Source: Agrostemma githago (taxonomy: Eukaryota > Streptophyta > Magnoliopsida > Caryophyllales > Caryophyllaceae). From it: DNA of 64,000 nt. The notes beneath the pieces are model-generated. The model was not told the origin of the DNA. It did not search any database and saw only the letters and a program-made list of their open reading frames with translations. Positions 46,385 to 59,048 of the stretch are shown piece by piece. Position 1 is the first letter of the stretch; the number at the start of each line of letters is the position of its first letter. The position numbers and the translations under genes are program-made. The stretch is taken from contig OY288242.1 in assembly GCA_958450325.1 (NCBI GenBank), positions 3,226,756 through 3,290,755 on the forward strand. The letters run 5' to 3'.

Positions 46385-49300
46385 CTACTCGAACCAACCA
46401 CATTCCTCTTCCTCGTAGTCATCTTCCTCCTCCTCGTCATTGACCTCTAAATCATTGGTCTCGTCCTCCTCCTCGACCATATCACTAGAAGCACCTTCCT
46501 CCTCCTCACCACCATCATCGTCTTCAAAATCTTCCCCCACATCCACCTCATTATTGTCATCATCATCAATTGCGAAAAGATTCTCATCAACTGGAGACAA
46601 TGTTGTACCACTGGAAATGACATCCTCTTGGAAGAGGTCTGTGTCATAGTGCCCCCGTGGCTTAGTTTTAAACACCACCCACCACTGGTTTACAGCTCTG
46701 TCGTTCTTTGTGGTTGGATAAGGCGCAAAGTACACTTGGTGTGCTTGATGTGCAATATAAACGGATCGTACTTGGAGTATTTTTTGGTATGATTAACTTC
46801 AACTAGTTTGTACCTTTCATGTACTCTAGTACCTTGCACTGAGTTGTCCTTCCATTCGCATTTAAATACCACAGCTCTATACCCACGATCATTTCCGACA
46901 TAGCACAACTCGAAGATGTCCTCCAGTAGACCGTAGTAATCATCACCCTCAAGTGACGACACACTCACACCGAAATTACATCTACTCCTACTGCTACCAT
47001 GGGCAAATGTATGGAAATTGAAACCATTAACCGAATACCGGTTCCAAGTCCTAACCTTCCACAAAGGACCTAATGTTAGACTCCTAACCAAATCATCCTG
47101 AATATTGTCTGAAATTACATGCTGCTTAAGCCAATTGGAAAACTGTTCCTCATGCTTATTCCAAACATCATCAGCATTTAAATGTGGATTAGCAGCTACA
47201 AATTCAGTTACAAACTGCTTCTCGTACGGCTCCAAAACTTCACAGTTTGATAACAAGTACAGGTGAGCACGATTATACTCTTTCTCATCTAATGTCCTCC
47301 ACCCGCCAGCTGATGACGATCTCTCACCTACCTTACTTTGAAAAAAGTCTGGTATGTTGGGGTCAATCGTCTTGGGTGTTTCTAGGTTAAGATTTTTGGC
47401 TTTGGTGTTCACTTCTTTCTCGAAATACAGAGAACATAAGTTGGCTATCTCCTCTGTTAAATAAGCATTACATATGGAGCCCTCGACCCTCGCCGTGTTG
47501 CCAATTTTTTTCTTCAAATGGTTGAGAAATCTACGACAATCATTAAGCAATGAAGTTATTAACAAATTATAGTGTCTAACGTTAGTGGTTAAGTAAATAG
47601 TTGAAAGTTCTCACCTCTCGAACGGGTACATCCATCTAAATTGTACCGGTCCTTCCACTTTCGCTTCGTATGACAAATGGACCGGTAGATGCTCCATTGA
47701 GTTACTGAAGGAGGGTGGGAAGATCATCTCAAGTTTGCATAATATCTGAGGAATTTGATGCTCCAAACGAGTCATGTCGTCATTTGTAACTGTCGACGAA
47801 CACAAATCTCGAAAAAACTGAGATATCTCAGTGATAGGATTCCAAACACCTTCCGGCAGCAGGTGCTTCAACGTCATAGGTAGTAACCGCTCCATGAACA
47901 CGTGGCAGTCGTGACTCTTCAACCCTTGGAGCTTCAGGTTCTTAATGTCCACACACCGACTAAAATTAGACGCGTATCCATCAGGGAACTTCAGTTTCCC
48001 TACCCACTCTAACATGACCTTTCTCTGAGCCTTATCAAGGCTAAACAAGGCCCTAGGCTTGGACCCATCCCGCTTGATATGCAATTTCGGACGGTCAATT
48101 TTTTTTTTCAAATCTTTTCGGGATCCTACGGTGTCACATGTCTTACCCTCTACATCCATGACGGTGTGAATAAGTTGCTTAAAGAAATTCTTCTCAATAT
48201 GCATCACGTCCATATTATGTCGGAGTAATAAAGTACTCCAATATGGAAGGTCGAAGAATATGCTTCTTTTAAACCAACCATTTTTTAATTTCTTAAGATC
48301 TTTGAACTCTTGATCGGTCCCGTCAACAGTAGATGGGAACTCTGAAATCACCTCCCAAATCTCATCTCCTTGGAGACGAATCAGTGCCTCATCTAGCACC
48401 ACCTCACCCTTCTTGAAAGCTCTCCTATTCTTCCTGTACATGTGACCCTCGGGTAGGAACTGTCTATGACAGTCAAACCAACTAATTTTGCTTGAATTTG
48501 TTAGGTAGAATGCTTTACTTTCACTCATACAACAAGGACACGCTTTTTGACCCACCGTAGACCAACCACTCAACATACCATACGCAGGAAAATCGTTTAT
48601 AATCCACAAAAGCGATGCTCTAAGCTGGAAATTTTGTTTCAACGACACATCATATGTCTCCAGCCTTACTTCCCACAAGTGTTTCAATTCCTTTATTACT
48701 GGTTGTAAGTAAACATCCAAGTGGTTTTTGGGGCCGGGAACAATGAGAGAAAGGAAGATGAACGGTGGTTTCAGACAAAGTCATGGGGGTAATTTGTACG
48801 GTGTGACCATGACAGGCCAGCATGAGTATGACTTACCGAACTGACCGAAAGGGGCGAACCCATCGGTACACAACCCAAGTCTCACGTTACGGGGTTCCTC
48901 AGCAAATTTGGGGTAAATCCTATCAAAGCGTTTCCACTCCTCCCTGTCACTAGGATGACACATCTTCCCCTTTACACGAGTTTCTTCTTTATGCCACCTC
49001 ATTTGTTCGGCAATGGTTCTGGTTGCATATAATTTTTGAAGTCTAGGGGCGATGGAAAAGTAGGTATGTCGACTAAGTGGTATAGGTTTTTTACGCCTCG
49101 CAACACTCTTTCCCTTCCTACCCCTCAAAACAATATTCCCATCTACAGTTTTGTATCTACCCTTCCCACATATCTTACATTCCTCAAGCACGACATCGTC
49201 CTTCCAAAAAAGCATACATCCATCGGGACAAGCATCGATCTTTTGATGCGGAAGTTCAAGACCTTAACTATTTTTTTGGTATTGTAGAATGTTTTGGTCA

Positions 49301-49865
49301 TAATGTTGTCTTTTGGGATGAGTGTCTCAATCAACGCAGCGACACCGTCTATGCACCCAAAAGGTAGGTTATACTCACATTTAAGGGTCACTACCATAGA
49401 CGCGACTTCTAATAATGTCACATCACACCCTCCATATAATGGCTTCTCCGCAGCCTCTAACATATAAAAAAAAGCTTTCGTTCATGGGTTTGGCTCTTGT
49501 GGGGTTGGTTGGTCATCGTCGTTAGTGTACATGCTCTCATCATTAAGCAAATTGCACTCAACCACATCAACAATCATTCCTCTCACCCCGCCCTCATTCT
49601 GAGCAACCTCAGATTCCTCAACAGCAGACGTCTCACCATGACAAATCCAATAATAATAATTTGGGCTAAACCCATTTGAGATAATATGTTCCTTAATCAA
49701 TATATTATCCAAGAATTTGAGGTTCTTACATTTCACACAAGGACACCTAAATCTACCCTCTGACGCGTATTCGGGATGGGTGTTAGCGAACTCAAGAAAA
49801 CTATTGACACCCTCTAAAAATTCCTTTGTGGGACGTCGTCTCTTATCCAATCTTTCCCCATACAT
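46385..49865 (-). pseudogene. TNP2-like CACTA transposase
   Basis: Minus-strand gene in two main exons, 49865-47615 and 47530-46385, with an 84-bp intron inside the DUF4218 domain (YPFER / FLNHLKKKIGN). Domains in order: a Transpos_assoc zinc region (RFRCPCVKCKNLKF), transposase_21 (EECKICGKGRY, RNVRLGLCTDGFAPFGQFGK, CPCCM, HNMDVMHIEKNFF), DUF4218 (LPVHLSYEA, ARVEGSICNAYLTEEIANLC) and DUF4216 (NFGVSVSSLEGDDYYGLLED). It ends in a highly acidic tail. Lesions: TGA at about 49483 and at 48781-48783, and single-base frame changes near 49263 and 46755. The protein would excise and reinsert CACTA elements; this copy cannot. Confidence 0.88.
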
Positions 49866-50028
49866 CTATTTTCGTTCTTGTCTCTTCTTTTTTTTATCTA
49901 AAAAAATTGAGACAATAACCACATATAAATTATTTCCTCTAAATTAATTTACTAATATATATACACTACTCACATATTCTGTAAAATTCTCAATTCACCT
50001 AAACATAGTACTATTTCCACCCAATCCG

Positions 50029-50033
50029 TCCAT
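50029..50033. repeat. Target-site duplication of the gypsy element (left)
   Basis: TCCAT, identical to 58248-58252. Confidence 0.93.
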
Positions 50034-51466
50034 TGATAAGCTAGTCGTGTACCTATCAAAAATAACCAACTACGGTCTAACTAAAAATATAGCTAGGGAA
50101 GTCGGGATGGTATCCACAAGGAGACAAATAAATTCTACTCGTATTAAAGTTTATCTAAGTAACAAATCAGAGGGTTTTTGGTTTGTTTTGTAACTAATCT
50201 AAAAGTAGTGAAGGAAAAGAAGTAAAAGAGAAGAAATAACTAAAATAGATAAGATGAATTTATATGGAGAGAAAACTAGGATCGTCGGTTCACTACGAAT
50301 CTCATATGGTCACGGTCTAAGTCACAGGTCTGTCGCAAATATTGGTCTAAGGGGTAGTGAAAAGGTCCTTCTGGTCCGCTATTCACCCTAGCATGCGTCT
50401 AAAGGCTTCCGATTTTGTTAGGGCATACTAATGTGTTGTAGCAAGTCTAACTTTTACCAGGCTTCCGATCTTAGGTTCAAGCTTACCGAATTCAATTAAT
50501 CAATCATGCGCATTAACTGACTAATCGCGATTATATGCTACAATTGACAACTCAGACACAATATCATTGACAGATCTATAAATTATTTAGCGATCGCATT
50601 CAATTCGCAGATCCCCTAAATCCTAACGAAGGAAATTAGCTACTCATAATTAAATCAAGAACAACAATATTAAAGATGATAAATAAATTAAGCATAACGA
50701 ATAGATCTAAAGAGAAATTAAGAATAAAAGAATTAATAAGATTAAGAGAGAAATAATTAAGAACAAAGAGAATAAGAAAGAACAAAAAAAGAATTAGATT
50801 ACCGAGTTTAAAGGAAGAGTAGAAAAGAATTCATAAATCTAGATCTAAAAGTTTGAGTGTAGAGAGAAATCTAAAGAATAGTCTAAAGAGAAGTAAAAGT
50901 ATAATAGAAGAGGTTGTAGAATTCTAGTCTAATAGTTTCTTAAATACTAAGCTAAAACAAAAGGCCAAAAGTCTTATTAACCCTAAACATCAAATTAGGA
51001 AAGTCTCGGTCTTCGTCCAGTCTCGAGAATAGTCGGTCGACTATTTTGATAGTCGTGCGACTATTATTGACCTGTTTCCGTTCTCAGCACTGCGCGCTCA
51101 ACTTCAAACGCTTGCCATTTCTTCGTTAGTTCTTCAAATCAGGCGTGTAATATACCGTTGGAAAGCTAAAAGAAAGAGTTTTCTAATGCAACTGAAGTCA
51201 TATCAATTGGAGTTGTAGAACTCATGATATTCACGTTTTAAGTAGACCCGTTTGGAAACGATCATTCTCTTTTCTTATTTCGCATCAGATTTCATCTTTA
51301 AGCACGAGTTTTGCCTTGTTTATGCATCAACGGGTCCATACCTGCATAAGATGCAACATGACCACAAAGTATCAAATTCGGGGAAAAATAGTAGACAATG
51401 CTACTCGATATGCATGGAAATGCGTGCGTAAAAGACGAAATAATCATATATAAATCGCACGTATCA
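50034..51466 (-). repeat. 3' LTR of the gypsy element (left)
   Basis: TGATAAGCTAGTCGTG to CGCACGTATCA. It differs from the right LTR by a few substitutions, a 12-bp difference at about 50812 and one copy fewer of a GATAGTCGTTCGACTATTTT unit. Confidence 0.93.
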
Positions 51467-51976
51467 AACCTCCCCAAACCAAACCCTTACTTGTCCTCAA
51501 GCAAGCACAGGACAAGGAAAAACATCCAAATGAAACTGTATACAACTCAAAGCTAAATATGCTTCTGACTCGCCTAAACCATTAATGCATATCGATTAAG
51601 GCCAATGCACACAACCACATGCAACACGCCTTATCAATGACAACAATACTGAACCTTCAACCTTGCAAGACTCGTCTATGTCGGACTCTCACGGGTCGCT
51701 CATCACACAAAAGGGGTGATATTGTGAGTTTATGTAAAAACGGAAGGACAAATAAAGCACTCACCTAAACTGCGACTTACAAGAGCATGCATGCAATCTA
51801 ACATGAAATCAATCTCTAATAACCGTACATACGCATTCTAACGGGTAAAGACACGTGCCAAGGACTTACATATGGTATAAAGTGAGGCTAATCGGGTAAG
51901 AAGTGGCAAAACGATATGGATATGTGGAGTTAATAGCTAAGCTAGAATTACACCAACCATTAATAAACATCCCTTT
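51467..51976. other. Gypsy internal region, 3' side
   Basis: No coding frame. Begins with the polypurine tract on the minus strand (CCTCCCCAAACC on plus). Confidence 0.4.
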
Positions 51977-53097
51977 CAGGCCCGTCTAACACTATGTGCA
52001 GTCCGTTCTGGGAACATGGGCCCAAGAAAAATAGGGCCCAATAAGACTTGTCTTGAGATTTTTTTTTTAAAAAAAAAAATCAACATATGTGTTGGAACTG
52101 CAAACAACGCTTCATTCTTCCCAACTACATCATCACTTTATCAGTTTTCAGATTAATGGAACCTTGGAGGTTTTTCTTTTATGGGAAACTGGTAAGTTCT
52201 CGTCTCTCCCAAGACTCATTAATTATAAAGTTGAATTTTTTTATCTGTTTATCACTCATCACTCTATATCTATCAGATTTTATTTATAAGAATACTCTTC
52301 ACTTTCAATCACTCATATCTTAGATCAATATTACTTAGTATCACGTTAATCAACAATCTCATATTCTCATCTTTCTCTAATTATTTTCATTAGATTATCT
52401 TATTTTCATCTAAATAATTTCCCCCAAATTTTGATGAATTTGATCGGTAATTTGTGACATTATCCCAATTTTCAAATCGATTTGTGACTACTGGAAGTTT
52501 GCTTATTGTTCATGATTTTAGTTCTAATTGTTGTTTTATTTTAATTTTGTTCTAATGTTGTTTTATTTTAATTTTTTGAGAATTAATTCATTTATTTGAA
52601 GTCTGACTATTTTTGGCATAAGATTTCTATTTGGTTTTTCATATATATCATTTTATTGATTATCTAATTGGGTTTGATTTTTTTTTAAGGTCTGATTGCA
52701 TATAGAATAAAGTTGACTACTCCTGTGACCGTTACGTTGCGAGTGCCGAACAAAGCTTCTCCAAGCTTAAATTGCTGAAATCGTATATGAGGTCAACAAT
52801 GTCGCAAGAAAGGCTCAATGGTTTAGCATTCATTTCAATCGAGAACGATTTCTTAGAGCAGATAGATTTTAAAGATTTGATTGATGAATTTGCCTTAGTG
52901 AATGCAAGACGAATAACTTTATTTCGTAAAGATTAACATTGAGAAAATTATTTGCATTATTTATCAATTTTTTTTTGTTTTACATAAAATGTGATGACTT
53001 TTGCGATTACTTGATTCTTCAATTTGATTTTCCTCCGTAACGAGGGCCTCATCATCGATTATAGAACAGGGCCACATAAAATCATTAGACGGGCCTG
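51977..53097. mobile_element. hAT element, internally decayed
   Basis: 1121 bp with TIR CAGGCCCGTCTAA at both ends and a perfect 8-bp TSD ATCCCTTT (51969-51976 and 53098-53105). It contains the C-terminal dimerisation region of a hAT transposase on the plus strand. Nested in the gypsy element. Confidence 0.93.
52712..52936 (+). pseudogene. hAT transposase C-terminal (dimerisation) fragment
   Basis: Frame reads VASAEQSFSKLKLLKSYMRS, TMSQERLNGLAFISIENDFL and then EQIDFKDLIDEFA before TAA at 52934-52936. This matches the hAT dimerisation domain of the TTF-type/zinc-finger MYM-like plant family (VASAERSFSKLKLIK, MSQERL). The rest of the transposase is gone and the frame shifts just upstream at about 52735. 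Confidence 0.82.
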
Positions 53098-54129
53098 ATC
53101 CCTTTCTCACCAAACTCCTGTCGAAGAAATTAGGCATAGCAACAAGCGCCTTATCAAAACCGCTTCCCACTAATAACTATGAAATTAGAGAGATCAATTC
53201 TTTTCTCATAGCAAAAACACATTCTTCTTCTAATTTCACTTCATTTTTTTTCTTTTCTTCTTCTTTTCTTTCTCATTTTTTCTTTTCCTTCCTTTTTTTT
53301 TCATTTTCAAATAAATCTCCATTTTTTTCATCTATTTTTTCATTCCCTTCTCAATTGTCACGGTACCAAAATCAACCCGAAAAAAATAATTTCGTCCAAC
53401 TAATCTACTAGCTTGACTAAGGTAGGCAATATATGGCATGTAGTTGATAAATGGGTCAGACAGGTCAATTTGGCTGTGTGAGGCTTATGGGAATCAGATA
53501 AAAGAAAGGATTTGCCTTTTTCGCACATGTCAAAACCACGAGTCAAAAATGCACAGGTACCTAAGAGACGAATGTCATGCTTATGCAATTTGATGTTACA
53601 TGTCTCATAAGGAGTACTACTCTCAACCCTTAAAGAAACTGATCGTGAATGTCATCAGTTTAAGGCTCTAATTCCTTACAATTTTGAGTAGTTTGCTAAC
53701 AATGAGTCAAGTTTATTCGTTCAGTAAAATTAATCAATGACAAGAGAATGATGCATGTAACTGTATACAAAAACGCTAACGATGCAAGGAATAAGCAAGC
53801 TAATGAAGACATAAAAGCAATATCATCATCATTATATAACCATTCCGACTCGACTATATGAAAAAAAACATATTTTTGTGATTTTATTTATGCATGCGAA
53901 AATGCAATAAATATGCAGATGGATGAAAACAACAGATGCATACCCTCCCCAAACCAAATCACACAATACCCTCATTGTGTACAACAAATAATAAGAGGCA
54001 TAAAAAAATATGGGGAAAGATATGAAAGACGATGAAACTGCAAAAGAAAAAAAAATGAGACTACTTACAAGATACATATAAAGGAGACATTCCCAAACCG
54101 CATCGAAGCATCCTCTTCATAATCGGAAT
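53098..54129. other. Gypsy internal region, no gene
   Basis: T-rich and A-rich simple sequence with no recognisable frame. Includes the right hAT target duplication. Confidence 0.4.
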
Positions 54130-54649
54130 TAGAGATGGCAACGGATCCGGAATCCGATCCGGATCCGCAAGATCCGGTCCGCACGGATCGGATATGGATC
54201 CTAAATTTTGAGATCCGTTGGATATGGATCCGGATCCGGATCCGCTATCTTTAAATGGATCCGGATCTGGATCTTAACAAATAAATCCGGATCCGGATCC
54301 GCAAGTCCGTTTTATTAAAAAATTAACAATAATTAAAAACTTAGAACTTTAATTTGTGTTTTTTTGGTTATTTCTAAGACTCTTTTTTTTAGTTTATTAA
54401 TCTTTGATTATGAATCTTTATATTCAATTTTATTTGTAAAATTATGAAAATTAATATGGTCGTAAATACCTATTAATTAAAAATTTTGTAGAATTTAAGT
54501 AAGAAATTGGATCCGCGGATCCAATCCAGATCCGGCGGATCCGGATTTGGATCTACATTTTTGAGATCCGTCGGATCCGGACCGGATCCGCTACTAGGAG
54601 TGCGGATCTGGATCTGGATCCATGCGGATCCGGTCCGTTGCCATCCCTA
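54130..54649. mobile_element. hAT-type MITE filled with GGATCC repeats
   Basis: 520 bp, TIR TAGAGATGGCAACGGA / TAGGGATGGCAACGGA. The flanking 8-mers ATCGGAAT (54122-54129) and ATTGGAAT (54650-54657) form a target duplication with one mismatch. Both ends are dense with GGATCCGGATCC words. No coding capacity. Confidence 0.82.
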
Positions 54650-54869
54650 ATTGGAATTGTCGATGTCTCCGTCGCAAAAACGGTACCTACACACAAAAAA
54701 CAACAAAACAAAAAAAACACACAAGAGAAGCAAAAAAAAATATATAGAACATATCTCAGCAACCTAATGAATCACCTAAAAAACTAGTCAACGACCGCAT
54801 TAGCTTGTCAAACAAGCTAGACCAATCATCAGCAAAGTGGTCATAGGAAATCAACATCAACAAGCATGA

Positions 54870-56554
54870 TCAATAATAAACATGATAAGTAAGAACACTA
54901 ATGAGCAGTTTATGATAAAAGACATAAATACCAAATATCTCAAAATTATCCCAAGCCTTATCATTTGACTCAAATTGCGCTGGAGAAGAGTCAAATAACT
55001 CAAAACTACTCAAAGCATCAAACTTATATTTTTCACCTTCTTCAAAGTTGTTATGATCGTCATCTTCAGTGTTCTTAAGCAAACAACCATCAAACGAGAA
55101 ACCAAGAGCCAAAACAATCTCTTCTAAAAGAGTCTCACAATCCTCATCCATAATCATAGGCTCAAGCGAAGGTGTAAGAGAATCGAGATCATGATAATCA
55201 ATGGGTGAAAAAGATTCATCTTCAAAACAATGGGAAAAGTCAAATTTCTCTAAAATAGGTTTTTTAAAGAAATCAGATTCGCAATCCCAAGTATCCTTAA
55301 TGTTGAAACTCTCTTCACTCAAAGTACCATTCAAAGGTACACTCTCTTCCCGACTCTCGTCCGTTTGATCTTTTCTCTCACGCTCACGGGCTTCTCCTTT
55401 GTTCAACTCTCTTTCCAAAACCTCAAAATTGACATCAAATGACACACTCTCAAATTCACATGAACCAAAATCCTCAATGTTATCTTCAGAAAAAACATCA
55501 GTCAAAGCATCCAAACACGCGTTTTCCTCAAATATAAAACTTTCCATCTCACAATCAATGTTTGCCACAACAACATTCACAAAATGAGAAGAATACTTGA
55601 TTAAAGGGTGTGAAAGTTGCTCCGAAAGAGAATAAGATGGTTCACAAGTATCTAAGGAATGCAAGTTATCATCCTGCATCAAGTTAGAAATCATAGGAGT
55701 TTGGGGAACGAGGTGAGACTGAACACTATACACATCATCATCATCAATAGTGTTCACAAAGTGTAGGGAAGATGAAATATTATGAATAACATTCACACTG
55801 TCAAGGGGAGAAGAAACATGACATACATGAGCATCAGACACATCACCAAGCGAGTAAGAATCAACCCCTTCACTCAAAAAAGAATAAACATGTGGCTTAT
55901 CTCTAGGTTGTGGTCCTCTCCCAAATTCCTGATGATCATGCCCACTAGCTATTATTTCAATCAAAACACGAGCTTCTTCCGCTTCCAAATCATAAAATTT
56001 CCAGTTACATGCAACAAGTATCAAATCTCTATGATAAGGAAGCAAGTTGTCAAAGAAGGTTAATGTAGTAAGCCAAAGTGGAATGCCATGATGGGGACAT
56101 GCTCTTAATAAGCTCTTAAACCTACTCCAAGAATCACTCAAACTCTCGGACTCGCCCTGTTTGAAGTTAAGAATGTCTTGTCTAAACTTGGCGGTTTTAG
56201 CAGGAGGGAAGTAATTTCTAAGAAAGGCTAGAGCTAGCGGTTCCCAAGAGGAGAAGGTGTTAGGAGGGTGTAAGTGTAACCATTTCCGAGCTTTGTCTTT
56301 AAGAAAAAAGGGAAATAACATGAGAAATATCGTCTCGATGGGTAAATCACCCCTCCTCACCAAACAACAATGTCCACAAAATTCTTAAGAAGTTCATACA
56401 CATCCTCACTCTCAAACCCATGAAACGCATTCTGCTTCACTAAATCAATAAATCCTGGGTCAACATAGAAGTCTAGACCCTCTAAATTCCCGAGGTTAAT
56501 AGGTGAAGCAAACAACTCTGATTTTGGTGTATTATGGTCGGCTAGAGTTGGCAT
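54870..56554 (-). pseudogene. gag of the gypsy element
   Basis: Minus-strand capsid gene. It begins MPTLADHNTPKSELFASPIN (56554) and shifts frame at about 56360. It continues with the retrotrans_gag domain: LKDKARKWLHLHPPNTFSSW, FLRNYFPPAKTAKFRQDILN, FKQGESESLSDSWSRFKSLL and RACPHHGIPLWLTTLTF. A long acidic, serine-rich extension of about 330 residues follows and no zinc knuckle is visible. It would form virus-like particles for a non-autonomous element. Apart from the frame change the 497-codon main part is open. Confidence 0.85.
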
Positions 56555-56807
56555 GGTGAGAAAATCAAAGATATAAAAAAAACAGTGAAGACGGGGGGAA
56601 GAAGAAAGAAATAAAATTAAAATTAAAAATTTAGGAAAAAAAAAAAATAGTAGTAAAAATAAAATAGTAGTAAAAATTAAAAGTAAAATAAAATTAAGGA
56701 AAAAAAAATTATGAAAACCGTCTCAAGGAATTAGAGTTCCTTGAGAGAAGACTAACCAAAATAAACAAGTAGAAAAACACCGTCTCCCCGGCAATGACGC
56801 CAAAATT

Positions 56808-58247
56808 TGATAAGCTAGTCGTGTATCTATCAAAAATAACCAACTACGGTCTAACTAAAAATATAGCTAGGGAAGTCGGGATCGTATCCACAAGGAGACA
56901 AATAAATTCTACTCGTATTAAAGTTTATCTAAGTAACAAATCAGAGGGTTTTTGGTTTGTTTTTAACTAATCTAAAAGTAGTGAAGGAAAAGAAGTAAAA
57001 GAGAAGAAATAGCTAAAATAGATAAGATGAATTTATATGGAGAGAAAACTAGGATCGTCGGTTCACTACAAATCTCATATGGTCACGGTCTAAGTCACAG
57101 GTCTGTCGCAAATATTGGTCTAAGGGATAGTGAAAAGGTCCTTCCGGTCCGCTATTCACCCTAGCATGCGTCTAAAGGTTTCCGATCTTGTTAGGGCATA
57201 CTAATGTGTTGTAGCAGGTCTAACTTTTACCAGGCTTCCGATCTTAGGTTCAAGCTTACCGAATTCAATTAATCAATCATGCGCATTAACTGACTAATCG
57301 CGATTATATGCTACAATTGACAACTCAGACACAATATCATTGACAGATCTATAAATTATTTAGCGACCACATTCAATTCGCAGATTCTCTAAATCCTAGC
57401 AAAGGAAATTAGCTACTCATAATTAAATCAAGAACAACAATATTAAAGATGATAAATAAATTAAGCATAACGAATAGATCTAAAGAGAAATTGAGAATAA
57501 AATAATTAATAAGATTAAGAGAGAAATAATTAAGAACAAAGAGAATAAGAAAGAACAAAGAAAGAATTAGATTACCGAGTTAGAAAAGAATTCATAAATC
57601 TAGATCTAAAAGTTTGAGTGTAGAGAGAAATCTAAAGAATAGTCTAAAGAGAAGCAAAAGTATAATAGAAGAGGTTGTAGAATTCTAGTCTAATAGTTTA
57701 TTAAATACTAAGCTAAAACAAAAGGCCAAAAGTCTTATTAACCCTAAACATCAAATTAGGAAAGTCTCGGTCTTCGTTCAGTCTCGAGAATAGTCGGTCG
57801 ACTATTTTGATAGTCGTTCGACTATTTTGATAGTCGTTCGACTATTATTGACCTGTTTCCGTTCTCAGCACTGCGCGCTCAACTTCAAACGCTTGCCATT
57901 TCTTCGTTAGTTCTTCAAATCGGGCGTGTAATGTACCGTTGGAAAGCTAAGAAAAAGAGTTTTCTAATGCAACTGAAGTCATATCAATTGGAGTTGTAGA
58001 ACTCAAGATATTCACGTTTTAAGTAGACCCGTTTGGAAACGATCATTCTCTTTTCTTATTTCGCATCAGATTTCATCTTTAAGCACGATTTTTGCCTTGT
58101 TTATGCATCAACGGGTCCATATCTGCATAAGATGCAACATGACCGCAAAGCATCAAATTTTGGGAAAAATAGTAGACAATGCTACTCGATATGCATGGAA
58201 ATGCGTGCGTAAAAGACGAAATAATCATATATAAATCGCACGTATCA
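56808..58247 (-). repeat. 5' LTR of the gypsy element (right)
   Basis: 1440 bp, followed on its left by the primer-binding site, which shows the element points to the minus strand. It has three GATAGTCG..CGACTATT-type units at about 57790-57845, against two in the other LTR. Confidence 0.93.
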
Positions 58248-58252
58248 TCCAT

Positions 58253-58682
58253 AATTACATTACTAAATCGGCATTGTATTTCACTTCCAATTTCCTAACA
58301 CATCAAAACAACCCAATTCATTCAACTACTTAACCACAAACCCTAATTTTATACTAACAATCTACCTATTTCAAATTAGGGAACCTACGGGCAATTCACA
58401 TGCTTACTACACTAAATATTCCGACAACTAAAAAACTATCCAACCCAATAACTAATTTATTTAAATCGATAAAAACAAAATTTAACAAATAATTAAAACT
58501 AAATATAGATAGATAAACATACCTTAAGAAAAATGAGAGAATTGAAGAAGGAATGAAGAGGAATGGAGGAGGGGGCGAGTCTTAGAGAGAGGAGGGAGGG
58601 TTTTTAGAGAGATAGAGTGAAATGAGAGAATGGCTCGGGGGAGGGGGGGTGTTCGTTTATTTAAAAAAAATTCAGAAGCCTT
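58253..58682. other. CACTA 5' region, right of the gypsy insertion
   Basis: Presumed upstream region of the TNP2 gene. AT-rich, then a purine-rich (GAGGGAGG) stretch at 58555-58650. No gene. Confidence 0.4.
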
Positions 58683-58925
58683 AGCGACCGAAATCGGTCG
58701 CGCGTCCTTTTTTTTAGCGACTGATTTCAGTCCCTTGGTCACAGATTTAGCGACTGAAATCGGTCGCTAGTTCACTATTTTAGCGACCGAAATCGGTCGC
58801 GCGTACATTATTTTAGCGACTGATTTCGGTCGCTGAGGATAATCAATTTTTTAACAATCCGTCTCCTCGTCCAGCGACTAATATCGGTCGCGCGTTGTAC
58901 TTTCAGTCGCTAAATAAGCGACTGA
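58683..58925. repeat. CACTA subterminal repeats, right
   Basis: AGCGACCGAAATCGGTCGC, AGCGACTGATTTCAGTC and related palindromes in at least six copies, the mirror of the left subterminal block. Confidence 0.9.
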
Positions 58926-59048
58926 ATTTCTCAGCCGCGTGTGGATGGTAGCTATATGGAGTATTTCTTGTAGTGTCCCGTCCTACAACTCCAAGCCCGA
59001 CATCCCCGTTTGCAAATACGGTTTAACATATGTCAAGGAGACTAAACT

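Larger units (their letters stand above)
50034..58247 (-). mobile_element. Non-autonomous Ty3/gypsy element with gag only (TR-GAG type)
   Basis: LTRs of 1433 and 1440 bp with TG...CA ends and a TCCAT target duplication. In minus orientation a primer-binding site TGGCGTCATTGCCGGGGA lies next to the right LTR and a polypurine tract (GGTTTGGGGAGG) next to the left LTR. The only coding region is gag (54870-56554). There is no protease, reverse transcriptase, RNase H or integrase, matching the gag-only class of LTR elements. It is inserted upstream of the TNP2 gene inside the CACTA element. A hAT element and a hAT-type MITE are inserted in it. Confidence 0.93.
44041..58975 (-). mobile_element. CACTA (En/Spm) DNA transposon with nested insertions
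   Basis: Terminal inverted repeats CACTACAAGAATTAAAG at the left and, in reverse, CACTACAAGAAATAC at the right, flanked by the 3-bp TSD TCC (44038-44040 and 58976-58978). Both subterminal regions are packed with palindromes around GCGACTGAAATCGGTCGC. Minus-strand genes encode a TNP2-like transposase and a TNPA-like protein. Minus an 8.2 kb gypsy insertion the element is about 6.7 kb. All genes carry lesions, so it is not autonomous now. Confidence 0.95.

Noticed and set aside
46440..46649. Plus-strand serine-rich reading frame
   Set aside because: Exact antisense shadow of the acidic tail of the minus-strand TNP2 gene.
58524..58742. 72-codon minus-strand frame next to the CACTA right end
   Set aside because: Low-complexity purine-rich DNA and subterminal repeats read as protein; no family resemblance.
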